From: Sphingobacteriaceae bacterium GW460-11-11-14-LB5
GTDB lineage: Bacteria > Bacteroidota > Bacteroidia > Sphingobacteriales > Sphingobacteriaceae
Reading direction: 5' to 3'
Length of the DNA stretch: 64,000 bases
NCBI GenBank assembly: GCA_002151545.1
Contig: CP021237.1
Location: forward strand, 3,348,001-3,412,000
The translations under genes were made by a program, and so were the position numbers. Below are positions 25,690-35,353 of the stretch, piece by piece. How positions within the stretch are numbered: the first letter of the stretch is position 1; each line of letters starts with the position of its first letter. Under the pieces are notes generated by a model. That model did no database searches, was not told the origin of the DNA, and saw nothing but the letters and a program-made list of their open reading frames with translations.

Positions 25690-26284
25690 GGGGCGAGATA
25701 GAAAGGGCATCGTATGCTTTTTGTTTATAATAAGCCAAACGATCTAAATAGGCTTTTTTATCGCTTTCCATTGAAAGGTAAAAATAAGCACCATCTACCA
25801 GTACAAAAATAAAATCAGCAGCAACCTGTGGGTTCTCCACATTCGTAATGTGCTGTTCATTACATTGTTCAATCATCAGGGCCAGACCATTGCGAAGTGC
25901 ATCTAAAATAAGTTTATACTTCAGCTTGATCTTTTTCTCCCTAAATGCCAAAGCATAGAAGGTGTAAAACAATCCGTCATCAAAAAGCAGGTTCCACTTT
26001 TTAGAAAACAGCATTTCAATTGTGGCTTGTAAATCGGCTAAGTTTGCTTTCCCTTTATTCTTTATGGTATAGATCAGTAAATACCGGTCGAGTATGTGGT
26101 CGATCAGTTCATAAGTCAGTCCTTCTTTCGTTTCAAAATAGTGGATAATCAGGCTTGGGTTAATATCCATTACCTTCGCAATCTTGGCAATAGAGGTATT
26201 TTCGTAGCCCTCTTTCTTCGCTACCTGGTAAAATACCTTGATAATTTCCAGTCGTCTTGTCTCTTTTAGGCTTTTGCGTCCCAT
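25661..26284 (-). CDS. TetR/AcrR-family transcriptional regulator
   Basis: 207 residues. N-terminal HTH (TRRLEIIKVFYQVAKKEGYE, NTSIAKIAKVMDINPSLIIH, YFETKEGLTYELIDHIL; residues about 9-65), followed by an all-helical ligand domain. TetR regulators act as dimeric repressors at short palindromes; a perfect 18-base palindrome lies at 26355-26372, between this gene and the divergent SusC gene. It probably represses itself and the SusCD-phosphoesterase operon until a ligand binds. The C-terminus overlaps the small membrane protein gene tail to tail. Confidence 0.92.
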   Translation of the reverse strand: MGRKSLKETRRLEIIKVFYQVAKKEGYENTSIAKIAKVMDINPSLIIHYFETKEGLTYELIDHILDRYLLIYTIKNKGKANLADLQATIEMLFSKKWNLLFDDGLFYTFYALAFREKKIKLKYKLILDALRNGLALMIEQCNEQHITNVENPQVAADFIFVLVDGAYFYLSMESDKKAYLDRLAYYKQKAYDALSISPLKAASAPAC

Positions 26285-26354
26285 CGTGCAGTTAATTTAA
26301 TTAGGCAAACTAATCAAAAGTAGCTGTATTGTGCAAATTTATTTTTTTAAATAG

Positions 26355-26372
26355 ATTGAATGAACATTCAAT
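26355..26372. promoter_or_regulatory. Perfect palindrome, candidate TetR operator
   Basis: ATTGAATG-AA-CATTCAAT is an uninterrupted 8+2+8 dyad. It lies 70 bases upstream of the TetR start codon and 106 bases upstream of the SusC start codon. Many TetR-family operators contain GAATGnnCATTC-like dyads, so repression of both divergent genes is a reasonable inference. Confidence 0.6.
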
Positions 26373-26478
26373 TAATATATTAATTTAGTCTTAACTTAAC
26401 CTTAATATGATATGTTCAATTTAGCGCCGCTGAAAAGCACCTATCATTCCAAATCAAACAACTAAATAATTAAGAAAA

Positions 26479-29400
26479 ATGAAAAAAAAGTTACTCTGGA
26501 TCTTTTCCTTACTGATCCTATCCGCCAGTGGCTTTGCCCAGGGGATCGCCATTAAAGGGGTGGTTTCTGATGCAAAGACGGGCGAAACGCTCCCTGCTGT
26601 AAACATTACTGTTAAAGGAACAAACTTACACATCGCCACCAACAGCAGCGGCGTGTACAGCTTAAGCAGCGTAAAACCAGACGCTACGCTTATTTTTTCC
26701 TACATCGGCTACAAACAACAGGAAATTGCCGTTGGTGGCAGAACAAAAATTGATGTTTCGCTATCTCCTGACTTTGCCAACCTCGATGAGGTGGTGGTAG
26801 TTGGCTTTGGAACCAAGAAAAAAATCAATGTTGCCGGTGCAATTGATCAGATTTCGGGAAAACAGCTCGAATCGAGACCGGTAACCAACGTATTACAGGG
26901 TTTACAGGGTATCAGTCCCGGGTTGAATATCACTTATGCAGGTGGTGCACCGGGCAGTGTACCCAACATCAACATCAGGGGATATACTTCCATTAACGGT
27001 GGCTCGCCACTAGTGGTTATTGATGGGATTCCTGCTACCAGCAATGATGATATGTTACGCTTAACCCCATCTGATATCACTTCGTTTACGGTATTACGTG
27101 ATGCGGCATCGGCAGCCATTTATGGGGCACGTGCCGCATTTGGCGTAATTCTGATTACCACTAAACAAGGTGCTGCAGGCAATAATGTTATTAGCTACAA
27201 TACCACGCAATCATGGGGAAAACCAACCTTATTACCTAAACCGGTAACCGATCCGTATATTTTTTCGAGGGTTTTGGAAACCTCTACCGATAATACACCA
27301 TGGGATTATGTGAATTATAACGATGAATATTATCGCTGGGCAAAAGAAAGATCTGATAACCCTTCTATAGCCGATACCCGATTAAATCCAACCGATCCTA
27401 CCAAATGGGCTTACATGGGCAGCAACGATTGGTATAATTACTTTTTCAATAACGCCAGTTTATCTAAAAGCCATACCCTTACCTTTTCAGGTGGTGCAGC
27501 CGTAAACGAAAAACCTTTAACCTACTATCTTTCGGCAGATTACAGCCGGGATAACGGGCTAAACAAACTTACTGCCGATTATTGGGACCGCTATGGTTTA
27601 AGGTCAAAAGTGGGCTTTTCTCCGCTTTCCTGGCTTAAAGTGGATAATAACCTGAATATTTATCAAACCAAACGGGCGCTTCCCAACGGAAACATTACCG
27701 ATCTGTATTACCTCATGCCTACTGATGTAGCTACAAACCCTGATGGCACCTGGGCAAATACGGCTGCCGGTAAACTGGCTGCAAAACTTGTTGATGGCGG
27801 AAATAACCTTCAGAATATGTTCGGTTTCCAGAATATTACCAGCGCTACGGCTTTATTTTTAAAAGGCGATCTTCAGGTAAATGCAGATGCATCTTTCAAG
27901 CGTGAACTCTGGAAAACACATAACGACAGTAAAAAATACAAAATTGGCTATGGCCCGAATGATATCCGCGAAGAAGGTGGAACAGGTTCAGTAACCGAAA
28001 ACAATGGTTACCTGTATAACAATGCCTTTAACATATACAGTACATACAAAAAAACCTTAGGCGATCATTTTTTCAGTGCCATGGTAGGCTTTAACAGCGA
28101 AGATTATAGCTATTCTACCGTAAATGCGAGTAAAGACATACTCATTTCTTCTTCTCTGCCCTATTTATCGCTTACCAGCGGTACGGCAACAGCCAGCGCA
28201 GGTTATTCGGCTTATGCAACCAACAGTGCATTTTCGAGATTAAATTACACCTACAAAAACAGGTACATCCTGGAAGCGACCGGGAGGTATGATGGTTCAT
28301 CGCGTTTCCCGATAGACAGACGCTGGGGATTTTTCCCTTCGGCATCGCTTGCCTGGATAGCAAGTGCTGAAGATTTCTTTAAACCATTATTATCTACCGT
28401 TTCTTCTTTCAAACTCCGTACCTCATACGGTGATCTTGGAAACCAGAATGTGGGCGATTTTGGTTATATCCAATCTCTGGTACCAGGTACTTCAGGTTAT
28501 TTAATTGGTGGCAATGGCCAGAATCAGGTGATTAATGGCGCTCCGGGACTAAGCGTTGATCCTCAAACTTATACATGGGAAAGGGTTTCTACCTTGAATA
28601 TGGGTACCGATATTGGCCTGCTGAACGATAAACTTTCTTTCACTTTCGATTATTATATCCGCGATACCAAAGGCATGCTTACTGCCGGTCAGGAACTGCC
28701 GGGTGTGCTGGGTACAGGTGTGCCACGCCAGAATTCGGCCGATCTGCGCACCAAGGGATGGGAGCTTTCGGTAACCTACAGAGACCGGTTTGATCTCGGT
28801 TCGAAACCTTTCAGCTTTGATGCAAAAGTATTCCTGGCTGATTCTAAAGCCAAAATTACCAAGTTCAAAAATGACCAGAACCTGTTTTCAAATTACCGCG
28901 AAGGACAGGTTCTTGGAGAAATATGGGGATTACAAAATGATGGCGTTTTCCGCAGTAAAGCAGAAATTGCCGCTTTAGATGAATCTGCACTTATTCCATG
29001 GGGTGCCCTTTCTATTGTTGAGGGATGGCCAAAATATATAGATCTTGACGGCAACAAAAAAATAGAAAAAGGACTGAGCTCAAACGATCCAAAGGATTTA
29101 AAAATCATTGGAAACAGCTCCGATCGTTATACCATTGGTGCCAACCTGAATATGGATTGGGGTGGTTTCGATCTTGCCATATTTTTACAGGGCGTACTAA
29201 AAAGAGATTTTTACCCTCACCACTATCTTTTCTGGGGACCATATCAACAACCTTATGCTAACGTTTATCCATGGAACCTTGATTTTTACCGTGGAGCAGC
29301 CGATTCGCCTGAACAAAGAGCCAAACACTCGGCTTCCTATATTGCTGCCGGACTTGCTGATGCCAATACCGACTCGCAGTATCCGGTATTACAATCGTGG

Positions 29401-29688
29401 CTTGCTGATGCCAATTATGGATCGGGTTTAGATATTCCCCAAACTAAATATTTGTTAAATGGTGCTTACCTGAGGATCAAAAATGTATCGCTTGGTTATA
29501 CCCTACCGGTTCAATGGACTAAAAAGTTTCATGTAAACCGTCTTCGTGTATTTGTTACCGGCGAAAACCTGTATGAGTTTTCTTCCATCAAGAAATTCAT
29601 CGACCCGGAAGCGGTTAACCAGGGGCCAAGTGCCTGGGCATATCCTTATCAACGCAGATATGCTTTCGGTTTAAACCTCGATTTTTAA
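26479..29688 (+). CDS. SusC/RagA TonB-linked outer-membrane transporter (phosphoesterase locus)
   Basis: 1069 residues. Signal peptide KKKLLWIFSLLILSASGFAQ, carboxypeptidase-regulatory-like domain (IKGVVSDAKTGETLPAVNIT; about 22-105), a VVVVGFGTKKK box, Plug domain (SRPVTNVLQGLQGISPGLNI, INIRGYTSINGG, LVVIDGIPA, FTVLRDAASAAIYGARAAFG) and a barrel ending RRYAFGLNLDF. No STN domain. The adjacent SusD, metallophosphoesterase and phosphodiesterase genes suggest uptake of a phosphate-bearing ligand or of products released from one. Likely controlled by the TetR protein through the palindrome at 26355. Confidence 0.96.
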   Translation: MKKKLLWIFSLLILSASGFAQGIAIKGVVSDAKTGETLPAVNITVKGTNLHIATNSSGVYSLSSVKPDATLIFSYIGYKQQEIAVGGRTKIDVSLSPDFANLDEVVVVGFGTKKKINVAGAIDQISGKQLESRPVTNVLQGLQGISPGLNITYAGGAPGSVPNINIRGYTSINGGSPLVVIDGIPATSNDDMLRLTPSDITSFTVLRDAASAAIYGARAAFGVILITTKQGAAGNNVISYNTTQSWGKPTLLPKPVTDPYIFSRVLETSTDNTPWDYVNYNDEYYRWAKERSDNPSIADTRLNPTDPTKWAYMGSNDWYNYFFNNASLSKSHTLTFSGGAAVNEKPLTYYLSADYSRDNGLNKLTADYWDRYGLRSKVGFSPLSWLKVDNNLNIYQTKRALPNGNITDLYYLMPTDVATNPDGTWANTAAGKLAAKLVDGGNNLQNMFGFQNITSATALFLKGDLQVNADASFKRELWKTHNDSKKYKIGYGPNDIREEGGTGSVTENNGYLYNNAFNIYSTYKKTLGDHFFSAMVGFNSEDYSYSTVNASKDILISSSLPYLSLTSGTATASAGYSAYATNSAFSRLNYTYKNRYILEATGRYDGSSRFPIDRRWGFFPSASLAWIASAEDFFKPLLSTVSSFKLRTSYGDLGNQNVGDFGYIQSLVPGTSGYLIGGNGQNQVINGAPGLSVDPQTYTWERVSTLNMGTDIGLLNDKLSFTFDYYIRDTKGMLTAGQELPGVLGTGVPRQNSADLRTKGWELSVTYRDRFDLGSKPFSFDAKVFLADSKAKITKFKNDQNLFSNYREGQVLGEIWGLQNDGVFRSKAEIAALDESALIPWGALSIVEGWPKYIDLDGNKKIEKGLSSNDPKDLKIIGNSSDRYTIGANLNMDWGGFDLAIFLQGVLKRDFYPHHYLFWGPYQQPYANVYPWNLDFYRGAADSPEQRAKHSASYIAAGLADANTDSQYPVLQSWLADANYGSGLDIPQTKYLLNGAYLRIKNVSLGYTLPVQWTKKFHVNRLRVFVTGENLYEFSSIKKFIDPEAVNQGPSAWAYPYQRRYAFGLNLDF

Positions 29689-29718
29689 CCTAAGCCCTCA
29701 CATTTAAATCATTTTAAA

Positions 29719-31509
29719 ATGAAAAAGTATATATATATCGTATTTATTGCAGCTGTGGGTATGCTCGCCGCCTGTAAAAAAGCTGGTCTGGACCGTTTTC
29801 CACAAACCTCCATCTCTCCTAACCTGTTCTTTAATACCGAAAGTGATCTTTCACTTTATGTAAATGGTTTGCTCTCTCAACCAGACCGCAATACTTATCT
29901 AAACGATCAGAGTACCGATAACGTAGCCACTACCGCCGCAGTTGAGGTGAAAAACATGATGGCGGGTAACGCGAATGCCCAGAATATTACCACCGGCTGG
30001 AGCTGGAGCAGATTAAGAAACATTAACTACTTTCTGGAGAATTACGGAAAAGCGCAGGTTTCTGCTGCCGTTAAAAATCACTACGCAGGTTTAGCCCGGT
30101 ATTACCGCGCTGAATTCTATTTAGACAAAGTAAAACGTTTCTCTGATGTACCCTGGTATTCGGGCACCCTGGAGCCAGGTGATGAGGAATTGTACAAAGC
30201 CCGTGATCCGAGAACAATGATTGCCGATAGTATCATGGCAGATCTGGATTTTGCCTATAAAAATGTAAGGGAAAGTGTTCCGGTGGGTACCCCGGGAAAA
30301 TGGGCCGTTGCTACGTTATATGCACGGGCGGCACTTTACGAGGGTACTTATCGCAAATATCACAATGAGCTGAATTTAAGCAGCTCGGCAAATACTTTTT
30401 TAGAAACCGCAGCCAGAATTTCCGGGGAGATCATCGCTGGCAAAAAGTTTAACATTTACAACACCGGAAAACCGGAACAGGATTATGCCACACTTTTCTC
30501 CAGTCAGGATTTAACAGCCAATAACGAAGTGATTTTGGTTAATATCTTTGATTTGAGTAAGAGCAAAAGCCAGAATGTGAACGGGACAGTATTTGGCGAT
30601 TATGAGCAGGCACCAGCCAAAGACCTCTTGCAAACGTATTTAATGAAAGATGGAAGTAGGTTTACCGATGTTGCCAATTATGCTCAACTGGGTTTTGTGG
30701 CAGAATTTAAAAACCGCGATCCGCGAATGTCGCAAACCATGGTTTATCCGGGATGGATCAGGGTACCCGATCCTACGCCCTATATCCAACGCTTAAACAA
30801 AAACTTTACCGGCTACCACCAGCTAAAGGGTTATGTAAACAGTACCGATAATGCGATTTTAAACGGTGTAGATTTTCCGGTATACCGCTATGCAGAAGTG
30901 CTGTTAACCTATGCGGAAGCGCTTGCTGAATTAGGTACTTTAAGTCAAACACAGCTCGACCAATCGGTAAATCTGCTTCGTAAAAGAGCGGGTCTGCCTG
31001 ATCTCAATCTGGCAACAGCTAACGCTAATCCCGATCCCGCATTACAATTGCAATATCCAAATGTTACGGCTAATGCAGGTGTTATCCTGGAAATTAGAAG
31101 GGAGCGCAGGGTAGAATATGCTTTTGAAAACATGAGGTTTGATGATTTAATGCGCTGGAAAGTGGGCAAACTGCTTACTAAAAGCCCTGAAGGCATGTTT
31201 TTCGCCGGACTGGGCAAGTACGACCTTACCGGTGATGGTGTTGATGATATCATTTTGATCGACAGAACAGCAACTATTCCCGGTGAAGATCAGAAAGAAA
31301 AGAATTCACTTGGGGTAAAACTTATTTATTACCGTGCTGGATTAATCGGAACGGATGCAACGGTTTATTTAAAGAACGGCAATACCGGGGGAAATATCGT
31401 AACAGAAAATGCGACCAGAAACTTTGAGGAACCAAAATTCTATTATCGTCCTGTTCCGCAGCAACAAGTAATCCTGAACCCGAAACTGAAACAAATTTTT
31501 GGCTGGTAA
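29719..31509 (+). CDS. SusD/RagB-family nutrient-binding lipoprotein (phosphoesterase locus)
   Basis: 596 residues; lipobox MLAAC followed by KKAGLDRFPQ. Family features: SPNLFFNTESDLSLYVNGL, AGLARYYRAEFYLDKVKRFS, VPWYSG, VYRYAEVLLTYAEALAELG, LLRKRAGLPDL, and IRRERRVEYAFENMRFDDLM with RWK. It lies 30 bases after the SusC stop, and its own stop is one base before the metallophosphoesterase start. It should cap the SusC barrel at 26479-29688. Confidence 0.95.
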   Translation: MKKYIYIVFIAAVGMLAACKKAGLDRFPQTSISPNLFFNTESDLSLYVNGLLSQPDRNTYLNDQSTDNVATTAAVEVKNMMAGNANAQNITTGWSWSRLRNINYFLENYGKAQVSAAVKNHYAGLARYYRAEFYLDKVKRFSDVPWYSGTLEPGDEELYKARDPRTMIADSIMADLDFAYKNVRESVPVGTPGKWAVATLYARAALYEGTYRKYHNELNLSSSANTFLETAARISGEIIAGKKFNIYNTGKPEQDYATLFSSQDLTANNEVILVNIFDLSKSKSQNVNGTVFGDYEQAPAKDLLQTYLMKDGSRFTDVANYAQLGFVAEFKNRDPRMSQTMVYPGWIRVPDPTPYIQRLNKNFTGYHQLKGYVNSTDNAILNGVDFPVYRYAEVLLTYAEALAELGTLSQTQLDQSVNLLRKRAGLPDLNLATANANPDPALQLQYPNVTANAGVILEIRRERRVEYAFENMRFDDLMRWKVGKLLTKSPEGMFFAGLGKYDLTGDGVDDIILIDRTATIPGEDQKEKNSLGVKLIYYRAGLIGTDATVYLKNGNTGGNIVTENATRNFEEPKFYYRPVPQQQVILNPKLKQIFGW

Positions 31510-31510
31510 G

Positions 31511-32434
31511 ATGGCAGAAATAAAAAGAAGGTCTTTACTAAAGGCCATAGGACTATCAGCAGGTGCTGCATTTTCAGGCACACTCCCTGCCCTGGCTTCG
31601 GAAACACTGCTGGAAAAACCAAAAGGCAAAAAACTGGTCCTTACTGTACCGCATATTACTGATGTGCACATCCGTATTGGAGACAATGCCCCTGAGCGGT
31701 TTAAAGCATGTTTAAAACAGATTATCGGCAAACATAAAGTTGATTTCTTCTTAAACGGAGGCGACTCGATCAACGATGCTTCCTACGATAATGTGCTGCG
31801 CAACCAGGTAACCGAACAATGGGCTATTTGGGATGACTGCATTAAAACAATTGATCAATACGAAGTACACAGCTGTATCGGCAACCACGATACCTGGTGG
31901 AAGGCGCCAACAAAAGACGATGAAATGTATGGAAAGAACTATGTGGTAAAAAGGCTGAAAATCCCTAAACGTTATTATAGTTTCTCCAAAAAGAACTGGC
32001 ATTTCATTATCCTTGACGGGAATAACAGTAAAATTTCGCTTGATGATGAGCAATATAACTGGCTTGAGCAGGAGTTAAAAAACCTGCCTGCCGGTACGCC
32101 TACCCTGCTGATGTCGCACTATCCAATTCTGGGCACTACCCAGGTATTGGTTGGTGGCGGCCATTCGGATTGTAAAAAGCTGAAAGATCTTTTCTACAAA
32201 CACCGCGATAAGGTAAAAATCTGCCTGAGTGGTCATAATCATCTTTCCGATCAAACCGTTTACAATGGTGTTCGATACTGCTGCAATGGGGCCATGAGTG
32301 GTTTTTGGTGGGGCAAGGGCGATGCAGAATCGGCAGGCCCAGGCTATTACCTCGAAACGCCACCCGGATATGCATTACTTAAAATGTATGATGACGGAAC
32401 AGTTGAAAATGAATATTTCCCACACACTTTCTAA
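31511..32434 (+). CDS. Calcineurin-like metallophosphoesterase with Tat-type signal
   Basis: 307 residues from the ATG at 31511, one base after the SusD stop. The N-terminus [19 protein letters not shown] resembles a twin-arginine signal, which would export a folded metalloenzyme to the periplasm. The dimetal site is complete: D-x-H (Asp51, His53), GGD (Asp85), GNHD (Asn125, His126), His203 in MSHYP, and GHNH (His242, His244). Such enzymes cleave phosphomonoesters or phosphodiesters. In line with SusCD and a second phosphoesterase of unrelated fold, it probably processes the imported ligand. The exact substrate is unknown. Confidence 0.9.
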   Translation: MAEIKRRSLLKAIGLSAGAAFSGTLPALASETLLEKPKGKKLVLTVPHITDVHIRIGDNAPERFKACLKQIIGKHKVDFFLNGGDSINDASYDNVLRNQVTEQWAIWDDCIKTIDQYEVHSCIGNHDTWWKAPTKDDEMYGKNYVVKRLKIPKRYYSFSKKNWHFIILDGNNSKISLDDEQYNWLEQELKNLPAGTPTLLMSHYPILGTTQVLVGGGHSDCKKLKDLFYKHRDKVKICLSGHNHLSDQTVYNGVRYCCNGAMSGFWWGKGDAESAGPGYYLETPPGYALLKMYDDGTVENEYFPHTF

Positions 32435-32448
32435 TCAAGGACAGAACC

Positions 32449-33684
32449 ATGTTATTAAGAACAATTATTTTCGCCTGCTGTGTTTCTTTATCTCTGCCGG
32501 TACTTGCCCAAAACAGGACGCGTAAAGTCGTCTATGTAATCGCCGATGGTATCCCTGCCGATGTAATGGAACGTTTGAACTTACCGAATTTCAAAAAGAT
32601 CATCTCAGCAGGATCCTATTCGCGCATGCATGTGGGTGGCGATAAAGCCAGTTATAACGAGACACCAACCATTTCGGCCGTGGGCTACAACAGTTTACTT
32701 ACCGGTACCTGGGTGAATAAACATAACGTGCCCGATAATGATATAAAAGCGCCTAATTACAATTATCAGCACATTTTCAGGCTGTTTAAAAATCAGTATC
32801 CGCAGAAAAAAACAGCGATTTTCTCCAGCTGGACCGATAACCGGACCAAACTCCTTGGCGATGATCTTGCTGAAACCGGCAACTTTAAGCCCGATTTTGT
32901 AGCAGACGGTTACGAGTTAGATACAGCGCGCTTTAAACATGATAAAAATTCGGCCTACATGCACCTTATTGATGAGGAAGTGGTTAAACAGGCAGCCAGC
33001 ATCATTCACGATAAAGCGCCGGATCTTTCGTGGGTATACCTCGAATATACCGATGATATGGGACACCGTTATGGTGATAGTCCGGAGTTTTATAAAGCTA
33101 TTGAGATGCTGGACAAACAAATGGGCCAGATTTGGGATGCCATTACTTACCGTCAACAGCAATTTAAAGAAGACTGGTTGATCGTCATCACAACCGATCA
33201 TGGACGTGATGAAAAAACCGGCCGCGGACATGGCGGACAATCTGAGCGTCAACGTTCAACCTGGATGGTGAGCAATTATAAAAACCTGAATACTTATGCC
33301 CAGTACTTCGATCTTGGTGTAGTAGACATTATGCCTTCAATTGCCCGTTTTCTCCAGGTAAAACTACCCGAAAATGTAGCACAGGAAATTGATGGCACAC
33401 CATTTATCGGACCGGTATCCATAGCAGGATTAAAATTAAATCATGTACAAAACCATCTCGACATTAGCTGGAAAGCACTGGAAAAGAAAGGTAAAGTAAA
33501 AATTTGGCTGGCAACGACGAATAATTTTAAAACTGGTGAAAAAGACAATTATCAGCTTTTGGCCGAAGTAGATGCCAGTCAGCAGCACTACCTTGCTGAT
33601 CTTAAAAATTATCCTTCAACTTTTTATAAAATACTACTCGAAGCACCAGATAATATGCTCAACAAGTGGATAACGGTTAAGTAA
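32449..33684 (+). CDS. Alkaline-phosphatase-superfamily phosphodiesterase (NPP-like)
   Basis: 411 residues with a Sec signal peptide ending LPVLAQ. The type I phosphodiesterase/nucleotide pyrophosphatase site appears complete: Asp33 in VIADG, a nucleophile position at Ser76 ([14 protein letters not shown], where NPP enzymes have Thr), D-x-x-G-H (Asp202, His206), TTDHG (Asp250, His251) and His261 in [10 protein letters not shown]. Periplasmic. It follows the metallophosphoesterase by 14 bases and closes the operon before the terminator at 33703. It also serves as an intact reference for the two degenerate AlkP-LamG proteins at 3496 and 6717. Possible substrates: phosphodiesters of nucleotides, glycerol or sugars. 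Confidence 0.9.
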   Translation: MLLRTIIFACCVSLSLPVLAQNRTRKVVYVIADGIPADVMERLNLPNFKKIISAGSYSRMHVGGDKASYNETPTISAVGYNSLLTGTWVNKHNVPDNDIKAPNYNYQHIFRLFKNQYPQKKTAIFSSWTDNRTKLLGDDLAETGNFKPDFVADGYELDTARFKHDKNSAYMHLIDEEVVKQAASIIHDKAPDLSWVYLEYTDDMGHRYGDSPEFYKAIEMLDKQMGQIWDAITYRQQQFKEDWLIVITTDHGRDEKTGRGHGGQSERQRSTWMVSNYKNLNTYAQYFDLGVVDIMPSIARFLQVKLPENVAQEIDGTPFIGPVSIAGLKLNHVQNHLDISWKALEKKGKVKIWLATTNNFKTGEKDNYQLLAEVDASQQHYLADLKNYPSTFYKILLEAPDNMLNKWITVK

Positions 33685-33702
33685 TCCGTTTCATTTTATC
33701 CT

Positions 33703-33745
33703 AAGCCCAATAGCTGATCGTTTAAGATCGGGTATTGGGCTTTTT
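33703..33745 (+). terminator. Rho-independent terminator after the phosphodiesterase gene
   Basis: AAGCCCAATA (33703-33712) pairs with TATTGGGCTT (33733-33742), with an inner GATC/GATC pairing and a T-run at 33741-33745. It lies 18 bases after the stop codon at 33684. Its last bases overlap the end of the convergent PAP2 gene (stop at 33744). Confidence 0.8.
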
Positions 33746-34685
33746 AATTACCAATGGCCCTTATCATATTCGCAACCAGGTGTTTTAACCGGGTATGATG
33801 TATTAAATAATGGAAAGAAATGATCCCCAAAAGCGCACAGCTTAATCCAGCCAATACATCAAGCGTATAATGATGGCTGGTATAAACAGCCGAAAACCAT
33901 ATGCCTAACATTACCGTAAAAAAGAAAATATTGATTTTGCCCAGACGGTTTTTTAAACCATAATAAACAACAATAACAGGGTATGATGAATGTAGCGATG
34001 GCATCGCTGCAAATACATTAGAGCCTTTGCTGTATATCCCCTGAAAAAGCGTAATGTTAAAATAATGATCGAACCGGGCTAATCCGGCAGTATTTCCTGC
34101 GGTTTTGGCTATAAATTCGAAGCCATGTTCCTGCACATACCAGGGTGGTGCTGCCGGAAAAGCATAATAAACCACAAAACCCAATAAGTTTACCCACACA
34201 AAGGTGAGCGAAAACTGAACAAACTGCTCTTTATTTTTAAAGAAAAGATAAGTGGCAAAAGCCAGCGGAACCGGTACCCACATCAGATAGAAAAAGCCTG
34301 TCAATACATCTAAAAATGTAGTGCTGTTCATCTTCCAATACTCGTTAGGGCTAAGTATTAATCCATGATGATGAATACCAAATAGTTTTTTTTCCAGCTC
34401 ATATAAATCTTTAATATGTACCTCGTTAAACAGATAGTTTGGGAAGGCTTTCATGTAATCAAACAGAATCCAGTAAACAATAAAGATTGAAAAACCTAAG
34501 ATAAAGCGCCTTGCTCCCGCGGAGATGAAGAATAAGGCATTAAAAATAAAAATCAGTACCAGCTGATCGGTTTTAAAGCCGACCAGAAGTATCGATAACA
34601 ATAGGTATCCAACAGATAAAGCAGCTGTTAGATAAATAGTCCGAAGATTATAAAAGTTGTTTTTAAGCAATACTTCTTGCTGCAT
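33744..34685 (-). CDS. PAP2/Aur1-type transferase, candidate inositol phosphorylceramide synthase
   Basis: 313 residues from the ATG at 34685, one base after the stop of the hydroxylase gene (a TTG at 34700 would overlap). At least six membrane segments. The PAP2-superfamily motifs are AAMPSLHSSYP and TSHHYTLDVLAG, supplying the His, His and Asp typical of Aur1-like inositolphosphotransferases, along with FPAAPPWYV. Yeast Aur1 and the Bacteroides enzyme BT_1522 (recalled) transfer phosphoinositol from phosphatidylinositol to ceramide. As the last gene of an operon with sphingolipid and inositol-lipid genes, this is the likely final step. A plain lipid phosphatase is the alternative. Confidence 0.82.
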   Translation of the reverse strand: MQQEVLLKNNFYNLRTIYLTAALSVGYLLLSILLVGFKTDQLVLIFIFNALFFISAGARRFILGFSIFIVYWILFDYMKAFPNYLFNEVHIKDLYELEKKLFGIHHHGLILSPNEYWKMNSTTFLDVLTGFFYLMWVPVPLAFATYLFFKNKEQFVQFSLTFVWVNLLGFVVYYAFPAAPPWYVQEHGFEFIAKTAGNTAGLARFDHYFNITLFQGIYSKGSNVFAAMPSLHSSYPVIVVYYGLKNRLGKINIFFFTVMLGIWFSAVYTSHHYTLDVLAGLSCALLGIISFHYLIHHTRLKHLVANMIRAIGN

Positions 34686-34686
34686 T

Positions 34687-35307
34687 TTATTTTTTATCAA
34701 AATTAGACCTAAAAATATGGTCCCAAAAAGTCCAGCTTACCCCATAACCTTTGGTAGAATCGGAATAGTGGTGAAGCATGTGGTGGTGTTTTAATTTTTT
34801 CCAGAAACCGCTTTTAAAATTGGCGTGATGAAGCGCATAATGCACCATGTCGTAAAAGAGATAACCGATCATAAAACCGGAGAAAAATGGGTAAACTACC
34901 GTATCGGGCAATAACCAATCGAAAAGAAAGTAAAAACCCAAAGCCATGGGAATACTTGCCGAAGGCGGCATCACTAACCTTTTGGCATCGTTGGGATAAT
35001 CGTGGTGTACACCATGAAAAATGAAATGGATCTTTTTGCCCCACTCCGCTTCCGGTTCGAAATGGAAAACATAGCGGTGTAAAATGTATTCGGTGATGGT
35101 CCAGATACCCAGGCCAAGTAAAAACCAAGCTGCAAAATTTAAAACGGGCATTTCGATTTCCACTAATGCTTTCCAAAAAAGAAAGGCAATCACCGGAACA
35201 TAAACAATCAAGGGTACATAAAACCGAACTTTGGATAAACTTTCCAAAAAGTCATGTTTAAACATCCTGATGGATGCGGTGGAATTTGAAACAAAATTCT
35301 TTTTCAT
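34687..35307 (-). CDS. Fatty-acid 2-hydroxylase-like (FA2H/Scs7) membrane di-iron enzyme
   Basis: 206 residues with about four membrane segments and the histidine clusters of the sterol desaturase/fatty acid hydroxylase superfamily: HRYVFH, HGVHHDYP, HYALHH and HHHMLHHY. The run EYILHRYVFH ... HGVHHDYPNDAKRLVMPP ... GYGVSWTFWDHIF is close to the catalytic part of yeast Scs7 and human FA2H, without their cytochrome b5 domain. These enzymes put a 2-hydroxyl on the N-acyl chain of ceramide. The setting in a sphingolipid operon supports that role. It is separated from the preceding operon gene by 359 bases of dispersed repeats. Confidence 0.82.
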   Translation of the reverse strand: MKKNFVSNSTASIRMFKHDFLESLSKVRFYVPLIVYVPVIAFLFWKALVEIEMPVLNFAAWFLLGLGIWTITEYILHRYVFHFEPEAEWGKKIHFIFHGVHHDYPNDAKRLVMPPSASIPMALGFYFLFDWLLPDTVVYPFFSGFMIGYLFYDMVHYALHHANFKSGFWKKLKHHHMLHHYSDSTKGYGVSWTFWDHIFRSNFDKK

Positions 35308-35353
35308 TTGGTAAAATTATTTAAACTGGTCTTCGACTCTGTTCACCATTAAT

